From: Pieris napi
Taxonomy: Eukaryota > Arthropoda > Insecta > Lepidoptera > Pieridae
DNA: 64,000 bases
Direction: 5' to 3'
NCBI RefSeq assembly: GCF_905475465.1
Contig: NC_062238.1
Location: 7,110,501 to 7,174,500, forward strand
The position numbers and the translations under genes were made by a program. This document shows, in pieces, positions 36,785 to 49,333 of this stretch. The notes beneath the pieces were generated by a model. It searched no databases. It was not told where the DNA came from and was given only the letters and a program-made list of their open reading frames with translations. Position 1 is the stretch's first letter; each line of letters starts with the position of its first letter.

Positions 36785-37501
36785 GGGTCGATTCGACCAA
36801 ACTTCAATTTATACACGAGTAAGTATACCAAGAATAATCTATTCCATGATTTTAATCTCGAGTAAATCCATAGTCGTTTGTCCACGTAATCGATAGTATA
36901 ATTGTGCTAGGAATAACAATACGCGAATAGCAAGAGAATGGTGAACGAAAATAAAACTCGGCAAATAAATGTTGTTCTACAACGGGACAGTGTAAGAGCA
37001 TACATCATGTCAACTCGATTTTGCCGTATTATAGTGTGAAAAAGTAGCTTTTAACAGGTGTCAAACGACAACAAAAAGTTTTTATTTCTTGTTTGTTTGA
37101 GGCTTTCGTCTAAAAAGGAACTTCTTTTGAGCCCAGTTGAATTTCATTCTAATATTATAGAAAATAAAAAATCTAAAAACAAATAAATAAATAATAAATT
37201 GTTTAAACGTTTCATTATACAATGCTAGACTATTAATTTAGTGCGTTGCGTTGACATGAAATTAAAACACAGAATACATATTTGTGAAATGACAGAAATC
37301 AGCTGATTGGACTGACTGACGCCATTAAATTATTCTAGGAATAGCTGTTATTCCGTGCGAAACGGCGGTATAGTAGCAATTCCCTAATAAGCCCACTATT
37401 CTTAGAATTTGTAGTTGGTAAAACGTAAAATTGATTTACTCTCGATTAACTGACGATTTATTCTAAGATTAAGATTTACTCTTGTTTGGTCGAATCGACC
37501 C
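36785..37501. mobile_element. 0.7-kb DNA transposon with GGGTCGATTCGACC ends
   Basis: GGGTCGATTCGACCAAAC at the left is mirrored by GTTTGGTCGAATCGACCC at the right, with TGA directly outside both ends (36782-36784, 37502-37504) as a likely 3-bp target duplication. GGTCGATTCGACC is itself palindromic. A looser subterminal match (CGAGAGTAAATC against CTCGAGTAAATCC) supports the pairing. No transposase was seen. A 3-bp duplication with GGG ends would fit PIF/Harbinger, which is inference. Confidence 0.7.
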
Positions 37502-37504
37502 TGA

Positions 37505-38396
37505 GTTGAGTTAAGTTTTAGTAGAAGTATGATATTATAAAATTTTGTGAGGCTTCTCATACGTTAATAAATAAGGAGAAGTACAGATATTAAAGTAGTA
37601 ATGTAGTATAGTAAGTAGATGAAAATCTACAGTTTCATTTTCGTAAAAGTAAAAAACTAAAGTTCGCAAATGTGTTTTTAATAACTTTAACTAATAAAAT
37701 GTTGTATATAAGTAAAACTAAAATTAAAAAGGCGTAATTATTACATTATTTACACAACTTGAGTATTTAATCACGTTTATATGTATTAAAAAAGTTTAAT
37801 TTAAATGTGTAGTACTCGCGTAAACCATATCCTATGATTCCTTGTAACCTTATGATGAAGTATTTATAAATAAGGGAATTCGTACTTATAAATGGCAATG
37901 ATTACGTTCTCGTGTTTCAATTCACTATCGCAGCTGTATATGTCTTTCAATTTTACGCTTACGTTACTAACATTGAACCTATATTAAATAAGACTAGCAA
38001 TATATCAGTCTTTTGGACAACCTCACTTCTATATATGCAAAGAGATTGCTCCCATTTGTACGGATTTAGCAGTTTCAGACGACAGAGGTCTGTCACTGTT
38101 TATTGTTAAAGCAGAATGCATAAAACCCGTTCACATACTACTAGTTATATGAATTGCATGGACACTGAGCTGAATAGGATGTCCAACTGATAATTGTTAA
38201 CGCCTTGTCACCCTATATGTTAGTTTGTTTAAGTAATATATAAGAAGTTTGGTAAGTAAAAGTAAAACCCAATTAAAATATTTAATTATTACAAATGGTA
38301 AAAATTTTCTGGACATCAACTTTAAACACATTCAAATTGTAGGTAATTAATTAGTTCATTTTATGCTTATTCGAGCTTGGTTTTCGCTTTTTGTAT
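37505..38396. other. Unannotated AT-rich DNA
   Basis: Nothing supported was seen. Confidence 0.35.
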
Positions 38397-38792
38397 ATGT
38401 TAACGTAAAATTGTAAAAACCGTTAGATTGTAATCTATCTCGCGAGATTATAAACTGTCGAAAGATTGTGAACCTCAGCGTACTGCTTACAATTTAACGT
38501 ATTATTATTCGGTAAAATTAACAAATGAGGAAATAATCGATTCGATTAATTTACCGAGAATGTCACATCACTTATAACCAATAGAAAACGAGAATGTCAC
38601 ATCTCTTATAACCTAATAGAAAAGTAGAAAATGGCCGTTTCACAATTTGACGGTTTAACTTCGATAGATTACAATCTACCGAATAATTACGTTAAATTGT
38701 AAGCAGTTCCTTGAGGTTCACAATCTTTCGACAGTTTACAATCTCGCGAGATAGATTACAATCTAACGGTGTTTACAATTTTACGGTGACAT
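38397..38792 (-). mobile_element. Family P MITE with a foreign core
   Basis: Both arms are present (ends ATGTTAACG and CGGTGACAT; flanks AT and AT), but the usual core is replaced by about 150 bp. That block contains a direct repeat, GAGAATGTCACATCACTTAT and GAGAATGTCACATCTCTTAT, each followed by AACC(T)AATAGAAAA. The other arm restarts at GATAGATTACAATCTACCG. Confidence 0.85.
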
Positions 38793-38794
38793 AT

Positions 38795-39287
38795 AGATTG
38801 CGCAGCTCAAGAAAATTGAGATTATAACTACTACATTACAAAGGAAATCTGTTGTTAATTTATTATTCCTCTTCGTAGTGAACTGCCTTAACCAATACGT
38901 CGACGCGCTACCTCGACCCAGCTTTATCATTCGCTTGTCTCTGGGCATTAGATACCGACCACAAAGATAAATATTACATTAAAAGTGGAGTTGGAGTTTA
39001 GTTTTTCACAAGAAAATCTCACTGAAAACATTTCAAATTCAATATACAACTGTCAAAGCGAAAGATAGGTTTTCCAACGATTGAAATTGTAACCTTGATT
39101 TTTATCTAAGCCTCATTCGAGTGAGAGTTTCAATAAAGCTGCAGAAAGTAGAAACGACTAATAAAAGTAACAGTTCTGCGCTATATATATATAATATATA
39201 TACATATTTATATACAATAATACTGAAACTTTTTCTTTTTTTAAAAAACTTAACTTTTTAAAAAAAAAAAAGATTTTTTTTAATATC
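38795..39287. other. Unannotated DNA
   Basis: Mostly non-repetitive to my eye. The ORF at 39158 (minus) runs through the AT tract and the LINE tail. Confidence 0.35.
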
Positions 39288-39405
39288 AAATAGGGGGGGC
39301 AAACAAGCCTACGGGACTCCCAAAAAGGCCAGTCATCGCAGCCCATGGAAACCCATTTTTAGTGGGTGCGTTGCCGGCCTTTCAGGAAGAGTGCACTCTT
39401 AATAC
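39288..39405 (-). repeat. Jockey/CR1-type LINE 3' tail, variant
   Basis: The minus strand reads TGAAAGGCCGGCAACGCACC, GGGTTTCCATGGGCTGCGAT, then TCCCGTAGGCTTGTTTGCCC. The layout matches the other tails, but with a diverged middle, so it is a different subfamily. Confidence 0.6.
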
Positions 39406-39434
39406 GCAGAGGCGATGAGAATTTGGTGAAACTG

Positions 39435-39650
39435 ATCGTGATTGGTAACACAGAAGGCAAAAGATCACGTGGCCGTTCACCAACCTAAAGGACCGATCAG
39501 GTGAAAGACTTCTCGTCCTCAAAACACTGTCACAAGAGACGCGTTGGACCTAAGCCGGTGGAAATAGATAGTCCGCTCCACACGCTTTCTTGTTGACCAC
39601 GACGCTGAGACATGAGCTGCCGAATAAATGGATAATAATAATAAACAATT
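39435..39650 (+). pseudogene. LINE ORF2 C-terminus, frameshifted
   Basis: Bases from 39435 encode IVIGNTEGKRSRGRSPT before a stop. Another frame from 39529 gives VTRDALDLSRWK. GKRSRGR(S/P)..W and an RDALDRS+W block are the usual order at the end of several insect LINE ORF2s. The 3' end GAATAAATGGATAATAATAA suggests a short-repeat tail. The order of motifs fits, but clade assignment would be a guess. Confidence 0.6.
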
Positions 39651-40301
39651 CAGTAAGAATCTGTCTTTTTTTGAATTATGACATAACAAATTAGAGAGAA
39701 TTATGTTTTTTTTAAAGCCATTTGACCATTAGGATAGTTAAAAAATTTAATATCATGCACGGTGCTGTTTTAATTAGATTGAATTTTTTTATAACATATT
39801 AATACAACTTTATAAAATTATTTCTACTTAAAGGGTTTTAGGCCTTTTTTATTGTTTGTAAGTATGATTAAGAAATCTTCCAAGTAAAGGCAGTTTGAAT
39901 CAGATATAAAATTAAATTTTATAACAATAATACCATTCATTTTAATTTTATTAATAACGCTAAAAGCCGTCTGTGTTGGACATCCGTCTCATTGCTTTAT
40001 GTGCATTACGGAATATTTAATGTAATCATTTCTGTATACGTACTAGTATATCACATACACTCTATATTATGTCTCTGGTGAGTGAGACTAATCTCAATAG
40101 AGATAAGCCAACATGTGACCGAATCGGTCTGTACTTCTGTAGATCGATACTATTCGAATGCAAATGTCATGTGTTTATACTTACGTTTTTTAGTACGACA
40201 TATGCTCACAAGTATTCCGTGTAAATTGATATTAATAATTTAACCATTCAATACCAATTATAGCGGATTAATATGGATAAATAAACAGAAGAAACAGTAA
40301 A
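39651..40301. other. Unannotated AT-rich DNA
   Basis: Nothing supported was seen. Confidence 0.35.
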
Positions 40302-40520
40302 AGAAACAGGGCCGATGAAATTATGGAAATGGCTGGAAAGACTAAGACCTGGACGAGTTTGGTATACAATAAGGAAAAATGGAGGTTAATAGGGGAGGCC
40401 TTTGCCCGTAGTACGGCATACAGAATCAGTTATCGTAGATAAAGAAAAACAATAGTTATAATGTATATATGTATTTTGTATTTCTGATATATCTAAGGCT
40501 ATTAATAAATAAATAAAAAA
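40302..40520 (+). pseudogene. LINE ORF2 C-terminus with 3' tail
   Basis: An uninterrupted 46-codon frame (40302-40442) contains RNRADEIMEMAGKTKTW, then NKEKWRLIGEAFARSTAY, and stops. W..L.....W..+GEAFA is the LINE ending also present at 7.4 kb. A short 3' UTR follows and ends in AATAAATAAATAAAAAA. 5'-truncated. Confidence 0.65.
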
Positions 40521-41709
40521 TATTGATAAATATACAAATGGACCGGATAAGAAAAAAATAATGTTTTTATTTACGAATTTAAAACCTCAATTGATTTTGC
40601 AATATACAAGACTCGGGCAAATAAAGCTAATATAGATAAAGGCTCTATCAGCAGTAGGCATGGTGAAATAGGAGCACGCACTCATATTCTCGTGGAAACA
40701 ACACGCAATACATAGTCAAAATAACTAACATCACCGCATACACAAATTCAAGTCCGACCAAGCACCACAAGTAACACCCGTTCACGAGTGTGACGCATGG
40801 CCAGCCATCGCTCCCCTTGCCATATTTTAGGGAGAAAGTTTACCAAGACATTTTTTTATCTGCATGATTTTGAGATGTAATTAAAAACAAAAGTTAATTG
40901 AATGTTGGAGCTAGTGAAAAAAATATACCTCGACCTGACTCCGAAATTAGGCTCCTCATATTCAGCAATATTGAATTTTCCGAAGTGTGCTTCAAAATTG
41001 AAGTCGCGATCAGATGTAATTGGATGTTGAGCTGAAAATTAAAAATACTAGTGGAAGAGGTTATGAGTACATCAAAATATTTACTCAAATTTTATTGCAT
41101 ATATAACGTGATCATTTATTTATAAATTTTCGTGACGTTATACTGAAAATACATAAAAATAAAGTACTACATATTACCTTACTAAAAGACAAAAACGCTG
41201 GCTCAGTTTAAACTAAATAAGAAACAATCTCCTATGTAGGCTTAGTACTAACTTTTTTTTTGATTCTATTAAAACAGCTAAACCACCTGATCGATACCAT
41301 CAAATTGTTTGGACTTTCCATATTTGAAATATCTTCATATGGACAATGTCTTCTATCTATTTCATTATATTCATAATCCACTCATAATATATTTGTTTTA
41401 ATTTATTTATTACATGTAGTCCAAACAAAATCAGTCCTTCAGTTGAATTAATAGAGTATAAACTTAACGTAAGACAACTTATTCGACTTCCCGCCAAAAA
41501 GTCCACGCATTATGTAACTAATTGGAATGTTGCCATATGTTATCAATTCAACAGTATTGTTATTTCAGGGCCTCAAGTTCTTAATTGAATTGGAAGCTTA
41601 AGATTTGTTTACCAGGCAGTGTGAAAATAGAATATTATATAAAATTAACAAGAAAATATATTGGTCAAGACTGACATTACCGTTAAATTTTTATAATCCT
41701 CATTTATAT
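40521..41709. other. Unannotated AT-rich DNA
   Basis: Nothing supported was seen. Confidence 0.35.
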
Positions 41710-41710
41710 T

Positions 41711-42086
41711 TTTGAAGTTATACTTCTTTAGGCGCGTTATGAAAAATTGATGAGAGCGAAATTTTACGATGCGCGCGCACCGTGACACAAAATTAACAGA
41801 ATGAAGTTGCCCACGGAAGATGCTACGGCATTGGTATATAATTTAAAAACAACATTCGAATAATAATAGAATTTATGTTACACTTAATGTAAGAGAATAA
41901 TAATAAATATTTATTTATTTAATTTTTCAAATGTAAACTGAATTTTATTGACTATAATGACTCCTTTTCCAGTCTTTGATTATTTGATTGTGATTAATTA
42001 TTTGCATGCAATCAAAAACTATTTTTAATAATGCCAAAGAAGTATAACTTCTTACGCGCGTACATTAGTACACGCACCCTTTTTTT
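41711..42086 (-). repeat. Family J repeat, copy 4 (short form)
   Basis: This is a full short-form copy on the minus strand. It has GGGTGCGTGTACTAATGTAC at one end and GCGCGCATCGTAAAATTTCG...GAAGTATAACTTC at the other. It is very similar to copy 1, including 'ATGCCGTAGCATCTTCCGTG'. Confidence 0.85.
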
Positions 42087-44703
42087 CTTTCTAGCGAGTA
42101 CTTCTAGCTACAAATAGCAAAATCTGATAATTAAGGAAATCTTAGTATACAAAAATGTATATAAAATATAATGCAGTAGATTGTCTATGCCTGTTACGGT
42201 GAAAAATTCAATATAACTTCCACGTACAAAGAAGTATTGCAAATCTCTTGTTTCTCTATTTTTAATAATATTTCACCCATCCAAGTGTAATGCAGTGAAA
42301 AATGGAATAATAATATTTTACTCAAAACTTTCGGTGTGTTTTTCCGTCGTCCGCAACTTTATACTTTATTCAAGTGCATCGGGCTGTTAAATTGAAAGAA
42401 ATGGTAAATTCCTTGTTTTAAAACGAAATAGCTTGTTTTAAACTATACGAACGTTTTTTCCAATGCATTTTTATTATTGACGTGAAGAAATTAAAGTCAG
42501 TACAAATCTCTTTGTACTGAGATACGTCGCGACAGCTGTCAATTGTCATTTGTCACAATGGAAATTGAAAAGGGTCTATATAACGTCACTTTGAAAATAT
42601 TTTACTACAATTTAATAATTGGAGTACTAGAAGGATAGTGAATTTTTGAAAATCAATCCTCACTGATTATATTTTATTTTGCATTATCATAATATTTGCA
42701 AATCAAAGTTAAAACGCATATTTTGTCAATAGGATTTAAATGTTTCTCTTTATATAAATACATTATAATTTATTAAGTTCTATTTATCTGTGGTTGAATT
42801 AAGTTCGGTCGTTTGAACTCCGAAACATAGATGCGGGCGTGTACAGTGAAATGCTTTTAGTATTTTTTGTTGGTACTGTTGTGGTGATGTTTTTACAGGA
42901 GGGTCTTCTATAAATATTATCATTCATCATACGAGGCATAGTACAGTTTATTTACAGTAGCATAGAGTTGTTTTGAGGGAACCAGTCTGTAAACTACATC
43001 AAATTCGCGCGTTGGAATATCAGTGTCACTTTTACATAGCTTTTCATCAGTCTATTAAAATAATTTCAGAAGCCATAGTGTAAAACTATACAGATTTTGA
43101 TTTCAAATTTAGAACATATAAGTCAGTTCTTGCCATAAGTCTTAAAAATTAAGACAATACGTTTCAGATTATCCATCCATAACGCTACATTAACCAGATT
43201 ATCGTGAATTTACGGCCCAGATATTAATAAATGTACAATGAATAAATCGCTACATTTGCATACAGCTTAATTTCAAGTTGAAAACTCGACCCAGATTACT
43301 GTTAATTCACTGAAGTCAAACTGCTTACAATTAGTTATATTTAGCTTAACAACAATTAGCGTCAAATTACAAAAGTTTGACGTCAGCTTTATGTGAGTTT
43401 ATTATGGGATTTTATCAGTATTGGATTACAAAAGTTTGCTGTAAGCTGATATATTGCTTGGTCCACTTTTTTGTTTACTCTGCCTACGCTTCTATTAAGT
43501 TAGCGATATAAAATATATTAATATGGGCTATTTGTGCACCTTGAATTCATTTTCTAGTATTTGGAAAAGAACAACAAAAATCTACCACACACATTCAATG
43601 AAAAATTTACAAAAGAATTCAGATTACGCCGTAAGTTTTAAATGTTTTTAGTATTAATTTTAATAACAAAACGCTTGCTGAAGATTATAGATTATACATA
43701 ACTCGTATTGCAAACACAATACATTATACCTGGCATACAATAGGGGTAAGTGTACAACAAATATAATAGAAACTCAATTTATCCTGAAATATCCTTAACC
43801 AAAAACCCATATAGACCACTTGGTAAATCTGCTCTTATTTAGGCATAATAATACGTGTTTCAGACCCATTTAAAGATTATAAACAGCTGCATATAAATCG
43901 CTGGTGCAACCATCTAGAATACTCTAGCCAAGTATGAAATCCTTACTAAATACCGAATTTCCTTTCATTCCCTCCTGCTCATTTATTTACGCGTACTAAT
44001 ATAGGGTCCTCAACAATGTTTAATTCCTTTATCACTCACTTTTCAATATTTATGTTTTCGTGCTCCCCTACTGCTTTCAAGCCCTTTAAAATTAATATAG
44101 TAAAATTGTTGAACCTGTTTTCCCTTTGTATTTACTATAAATTGCTGCGTTTTGTATTGTCGTGTCTATTATTAGTATATTTTATTTTATTTTGTATAAC
44201 TCTTTTATAACATTATTTCATTATCTCTGGAACTATTAAAGGACACTTCTATATTTATAACTTGTGTTTATTTTTGTAATAAATATACATATGAATTTTC
44301 TTGGGTCACTCTTTCATTTTTCATAAAACCCATTGCACGTTTAAAAGATGTAAATATACTTAGAGACGGTGAAAATTTGCATTATTATGTACAAAATATA
44401 TATTTAAAATAATTGATACATAAGTTCTTGAGTTGAACTGTTCAATCGACTGGCTTTGTTTACCTAATTCTATAATAAGCTGACTGTGAAGTGTTTGCGT
44501 ATCGGAAGTTAACTAAACCTGACAGCCTCTCCGCGTGTTTATTTACTATGCAAATATACTTTATATAGTCTAGTGGCTAGAAGACATGTACATAGATATA
44601 AAAATAATTGGCAAAAATCTGGTCAAATCTTTTTCTTCGGTATTAATTGACAAGATCCCACATTTTTCAAGGCGCGGTGACAACCTTAAAAAAAATAATG
44701 TAA
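42087..44703. other. Unannotated DNA with a TGTCA cluster at 42530
   Basis: CGACAGCTGTCAATTGTC followed by ATTTGTCAC (42529-42556) is a dense run of TGACA/TGTCA words. It resembles TGIF/Meis-type sites, but function is unknown. No gene seen in the rest. Confidence 0.25.
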
Positions 44704-45023
44704 ATGTCACCGTAAAATTGTAAAAACCGTTAGATTGTAATCTATCTCGTGAGATTGTAAACTGTCGAAAGATTGTGAACCTCAACGAACTGCTTACAAA
44801 TTAACGTATTATTATTCGATAGTTATATGAAATTGTTGGGAAGTAAAATTAATCTGTAATTGACCAAAAAAGTTTGAATGATAACTAAGTTAGTGTAGTA
44901 CAATCTACCGAATAATAATACGTTAAATTGTAAGCAGTACGCTGAGGTTCACAATCTTTCGACAGTTTATAATCTCGCGAGATAGATTACAATCTAACGG
45001 TGTTTACAATTTTACGTTAACAT
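44704..45023 (+). mobile_element. Family P MITE, full 320-bp copy
   Basis: Ends ATGTCACCGTAAAATTG and TTTTACGTTAACAT, flanked by AA on both sides. Two arms of about 115 bp (inverted, including TCTATCTCGTGAGATTG and its partner) surround a unique core of about 85 bp 'AATCTGTAATTGACCAAAA'. It is the same length as the 52.3-kb copy and almost identical to it. The minus ORF at 44570 crosses it by chance. Confidence 0.9.
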
Positions 45024-47640
45024 AAACACTAATTTTAATATCATATTTAATAATAAGCGAGTCCGCGAAGCGTATTTGTAAAATAAAAACAGTAATAATC
45101 AAACCTGTATTTATGTTTTATTTAATAATAATACTTACGGGTTGCATATTAACTATTCATTATAATATTATACACACAACACAAATAAAATGTCCTTTTG
45201 ATAAAATAATTTAATTTAAAGAAGGTTTATTAGATAAAATATCTCATAATACCAATTTGTTCCACATGCCAAAATTCTTTAATTAACATTACAATGTTAA
45301 AATTAAACCGGATAAAATATTCAATTAGCAAATCCAGGGTAAAAAGGTTAATGGATCTTTCTTTACTTGGTGATTTATCAAATCTCAGTGAAATTAAAAG
45401 CGGGACAGAACACAACATCTATTGTTATAGATCGTACAATTGCAAAGATAATAGACAACGATGAATCAAAAAGCTTAGAAAGTCGCGGTGAATCACAAAC
45501 GTATAATTAATCTACATACATTCGAATAATGACTATAAATTACTATCATAAATACAGATTTTTTTATTTAACTGTGACAGTATTAAATATTGATTTTAAA
45601 CAATATATTATATCACAATGTATTTGTGTGTTTTTTAGCCCTACCTACTTACCAACGCTAAGAGAGCGGAGATAATACATTGCACTAAGTATATAGTGTT
45701 GTAGTTTTCATTTAGTTCAAATTTACCGCGTTGCCGCTGACGTTTGACAGCTGCAGAAATGTCAATTGTCAATGTGTGATCTCTAATATGAGCCTTAGCC
45801 CTTCACATTAGCGATAAATTAATGTCATCATCTCTAATAAGAGGTTGTTTTTTTAGCGATGAGGTAGTGTAATTGTTGTGAATATTGTGATTTTAACATT
45901 TCAGAATTCATGTAAACCAGAAAGGGTATTAAATGTAGTTTTTCGTGTTTTTTCAGAAAAACGCAATTTTGTATTTTCTTATTTTAACCTTATTAGTAGC
46001 ATTACACAGCCATATAGGCTTTGTAATAAAATAGTATAATTTATTGCAATAATATTATGTTTAAAATAATACTTTATCGAGCGTTAGATTTCATCAAAAT
46101 TCTTCAAGCAGTAAATTTTAACTCATTATATCAATATTTACGGTTACTATCGGCAAGGGTCCGGAGAGCAATAAGGGCTGGTGACAATATCCGTTCCATT
46201 AAGATAAAAACATTTTGCCTTGGGGATCAACTCGATTTTTTAATTTAACATTTATCTCAATATTATACTTGTTAGTCTAGTATGAAGTAGTCCTAACAAG
46301 CAGTAGTCCGTGCAAATAGGAGGAAGGCTTAGGGCTGCAGTCCCATAATGATTAATGAGAAATGTTTAATTCTTAAAAGGCTTGCCAATGCTAAATTTAT
46401 TTCGCAGCGAAGTGTACCCAGAACCTTCTGGTTATACGTACGGTGTTAACTAAGCCACGAGCAACTCCAAGGCGAGGCGAAGAATAAATAAAGTGTTTTA
46501 TATGTCCGTAAATGTTGAATAGTCTATAAAACAAAGGAAACATTCTTGAATAATATTTCATCGGAATTTATTCCAGTCTTAGAAATAGTAGTAATATCGT
46601 CTTTTCTGTTTGTGACATCAAAGAAAGCTTTTGATGAAAATTTGAAACGTTTATTGAAGACTATTGATGCTGAATATTACAATGAAAGCTTCGTTTAAAT
46701 AGCTGTTAAAGTTTGTTAAATGACTTTTGATGAAGGCAGTTTTTGTGTTAAATATATCACTTATAATAAGAGCGAATTATTATTGCAGACAATTCACGAA
46801 TAGCTATCATTAAAATTAGCACGAACAATACATCTACAAATTAAGTATTCTACTAGTTCTCAAATACTGAAGCAGAAATATGTTGTGGAATCCATCATCC
46901 ATTATGTAACAATGGTTTTATAAAGTTTGCTAGTAGATACATAGATATAAATTATGATAAAGTATGATTAACGATTTATCTTTATATTGGTCAGCTAACT
47001 AGAGTTATTAAAAACATAAATCTTGCTTACAAAAATGTAAAAGTATTAAAGAGGAGTTAAATATAAAGTATAAAAAAGTAATCAACCTTAGGCTTAAAAA
47101 ATTAAAATAACATAAAAATATTTAAAAGTTAACGTGCTTGTGTAATTTTGTAAGCTAACAATGATACAAAACAATTGTATTACAAATTTATAAAATCATA
47201 AAGAATAAAATATTTAATTCCAACATCCAACAAAAGGTGTCTAAAGTCCCAGTGGATTAAGGAGTAGATAAGCCAACGTTGATATTAATAGTAAAAGCGA
47301 CACTGAGTTGTGGAGAAAATACGAAACATTTCTCTCTGGTACACTATTAATTTAAGTTTTCTACAAGCTACGCTTAGACCTGACAACTTAATGACTCCAA
47401 CTAACAATAACCAGTTACTAAATGTTGGTTTAATAAATAAAAATCTCGATAACAATAATTTCTGCAAGCCCGTTGTAGGTTTTAGACAACGTACATTCAA
47501 AATTTGCCAGCGTGAATAGTTTGATATTTATGTACAAATACATCATTATATATTATATAAATACTCTTTTTACTAAACGTGTTATTAACGTCTATTATGG
47601 TTTTTAATATAATATACTTTGAGGGTTCGACTCTGGCCAG
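45024..47640. other. Unannotated AT-rich DNA
   Basis: A TGACAGCTGC...TGTCAATTGTCAATG cluster lies at about 45747-45775. ORFs at 46057 and 47285-47519 have no supported identity, and the last two overlap on opposite strands. Confidence 0.3.
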
Positions 47641-47870
47641 TGGCACTATACGAAGACATAGAGAAGAAGGTGGTTCGATGACAGTTTATGCAGACTGTTA
47701 AATATCTCTCACACGTTTTGCGTCATCGTCGATTCTTGCAGCTCATAATGATGAGCAGAATTCAAGAGATTGGCTGGTAGAAAGAAGAAGTCGTGATTGC
47801 TGAACGTACGGGAATGGACCGGTATCATCCATCCGCCGAGGACCTGTTTAGACTAGCGCAAAATATCCAC
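47641..47870 (+). pseudogene. Retroelement ORF2 C-terminal relic
   Basis: One frame gives VKYLSHVLRHRRFLQLIMM, SRIQEIGW, a stop, then AERTGMDRYHPSAEDLFRLA. YLGH.LR..R..LLQLI..G+I and W....RDWTG....ELFRLA, in this spacing, mark the end of a widespread insect non-LTR ORF2 (RTE-like endonuclease/reverse transcriptase). An upstream TGA and the internal TAG at 47778 show it is dead. No catalytic domain remains. Confidence 0.65.
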
Positions 47871-49176
47871 CAATTAAAGTTTATAATACCCAACGTTTAC
47901 CAATAACGTGGCACCTGAAGAAGAAGAATACGATGTATAGAAATTGGATTGCTCGCGCTAACATAACGTAGGTCCCAACATTTTACACCTTAAATCCTGT
48001 TTTCTAAGTATTTTTTTATTCCAAAGCATTTAGTTGCTTTTTAATTGTGTTCAGACGAAACGTAATAATTTCAGGCATTTCTACTTATTTTATTTTTAAA
48101 TTGAATGTGGCAACATTGAGGCTGCTTAATTGGAACGACGTTACGTTTTCCAATTAGTCTTCAGTACTTTTCAACATTGTTCATGCGAGTACACGATAAC
48201 CACATATTTCAAAATTGGTTAACATTTTTTAATGGATCATATTTAAACAAACATATTTTTTAAGGGCCACGGAAGATTAGGATGTCTTTTAAAATCGAAT
48301 ATCGATTTATTAAGGCTTGATAATGAATCCGACTACCAAATTAGGGTAAATATAAATGTGATATGACGCAATTTATATGATATAATTTATTGTAATATCA
48401 CATACCTAATGTGGAATTTTTCATAAAACGTAAACTATATCTCGTGAGTATACTTCCTCATTTAAGGAGATATTTGTTCAGGAGATATTTTTTCTTTATC
48501 CTGTATTCTTCTGAGCCTTCTAACACGTATTGTTTCAGAAATCAAACCCTCCAGGTAAATTTTAACTTTGTGTAAAATTAAGTATATATTTTAAGTATAA
48601 CCAAAATACTTTGGCACGTTAGGTTACATAATACACTGATATTAGGTAGTTCACCCACATTTGACTATATTGGAAGCAGTTAAAATTAATTATAACGTCA
48701 TTAAACCGCTCGATATTTTCGTCCGTAAAACGTGTAATAGGAAAACAAGTTCATATGTACTAAACCGTTTTAATAACTAATATTAAAATATTATTGACCG
48801 ACGGTATTTGACTTTCGTGTCTCGTCAAGGTCAAGGGATGTCTTTTTACTGTATATAAAATATATTAATACACAGAACTAATGAATTCGATTGATATATA
48901 AGTTTGCGTTTGCTGTACTGTGTTTTCGAATTAAGTTGAAATTAACACACTGTTCGGAATTTAGTCCCTTTTTTCAAATGCAATAGTGCGTGTTGTTCCC
49001 TGTGAATGTAAGTGCGTAATCCTATTTCACCATGGCTCCAGCTGATAGAGGACAAATCTTTGTTTTTAATTTATTTTATTATTAATCAATAACTATTAAT
49101 TACTTAAGATGTCATGTGGAACATGGTGTAATGGTTGCAGATTACAAACATTGTGTAAAAGAAAAACTTTGCTATT
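47871..49176. other. Unannotated DNA holding a nuclear-receptor-like site
   Basis: See the site at 48825. Also present are GTGAATGTAAGTG (donor-like, near 49007) and a Kozak-like CACCATGGC (49031) followed by only 17 codons. These do not add up to a supported gene. Confidence 0.25.
48825..48833 (+). promoter_or_regulatory. TCAAGGTCA, FTZ-F1/ERR-type binding motif
   Basis: It is an exact match to the extended half-site bound by FTZ-F1 and ERR monomers. ACTGTATATAAAATATA, a TATA-like run, follows about 20 bp later. Function is not shown, and a 9-base match can occur by chance in 64 kb, though rarely. Confidence 0.25.
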
Positions 49177-49333
49177 AAAAAGAGAGGCGGAGATTTTATT
49201 GCCAGTTCTTCTCTTCCGTTCTACGCCTATTAAATATAATTGATAAATTAGAAGCATTTAATGTACATTTCTTTTTTAACGTTCATAAGTGTACATTGTG
49301 TTACCTATATGAATAAATGATTTTGATTGATTC
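49177..49333 (+). repeat. Tail T (LINE-like 3' end), copy 3
   Basis: This is the sense copy: 'AGAGAGGCGGAGATTTTATT', 'TGCCAGTTCTTCTCTTCC', 'GTGTACATTGTGTTACC' and AATAAATGATTTTGATTGAT. The ending in (TTGAT)n-like repeats shows which side is 3'. Confidence 0.75.

Noticed and set aside
47285..47519. Overlapping 71- and 69-codon ORFs on both strands
   Set aside because: Mutually antisense, without motifs. At most one could be real and neither has support.
49031..49084. Kozak-like CACCATGGC start
   Set aside because: Only 17 codons before a stop and no donor inside, so no exon can be supported.
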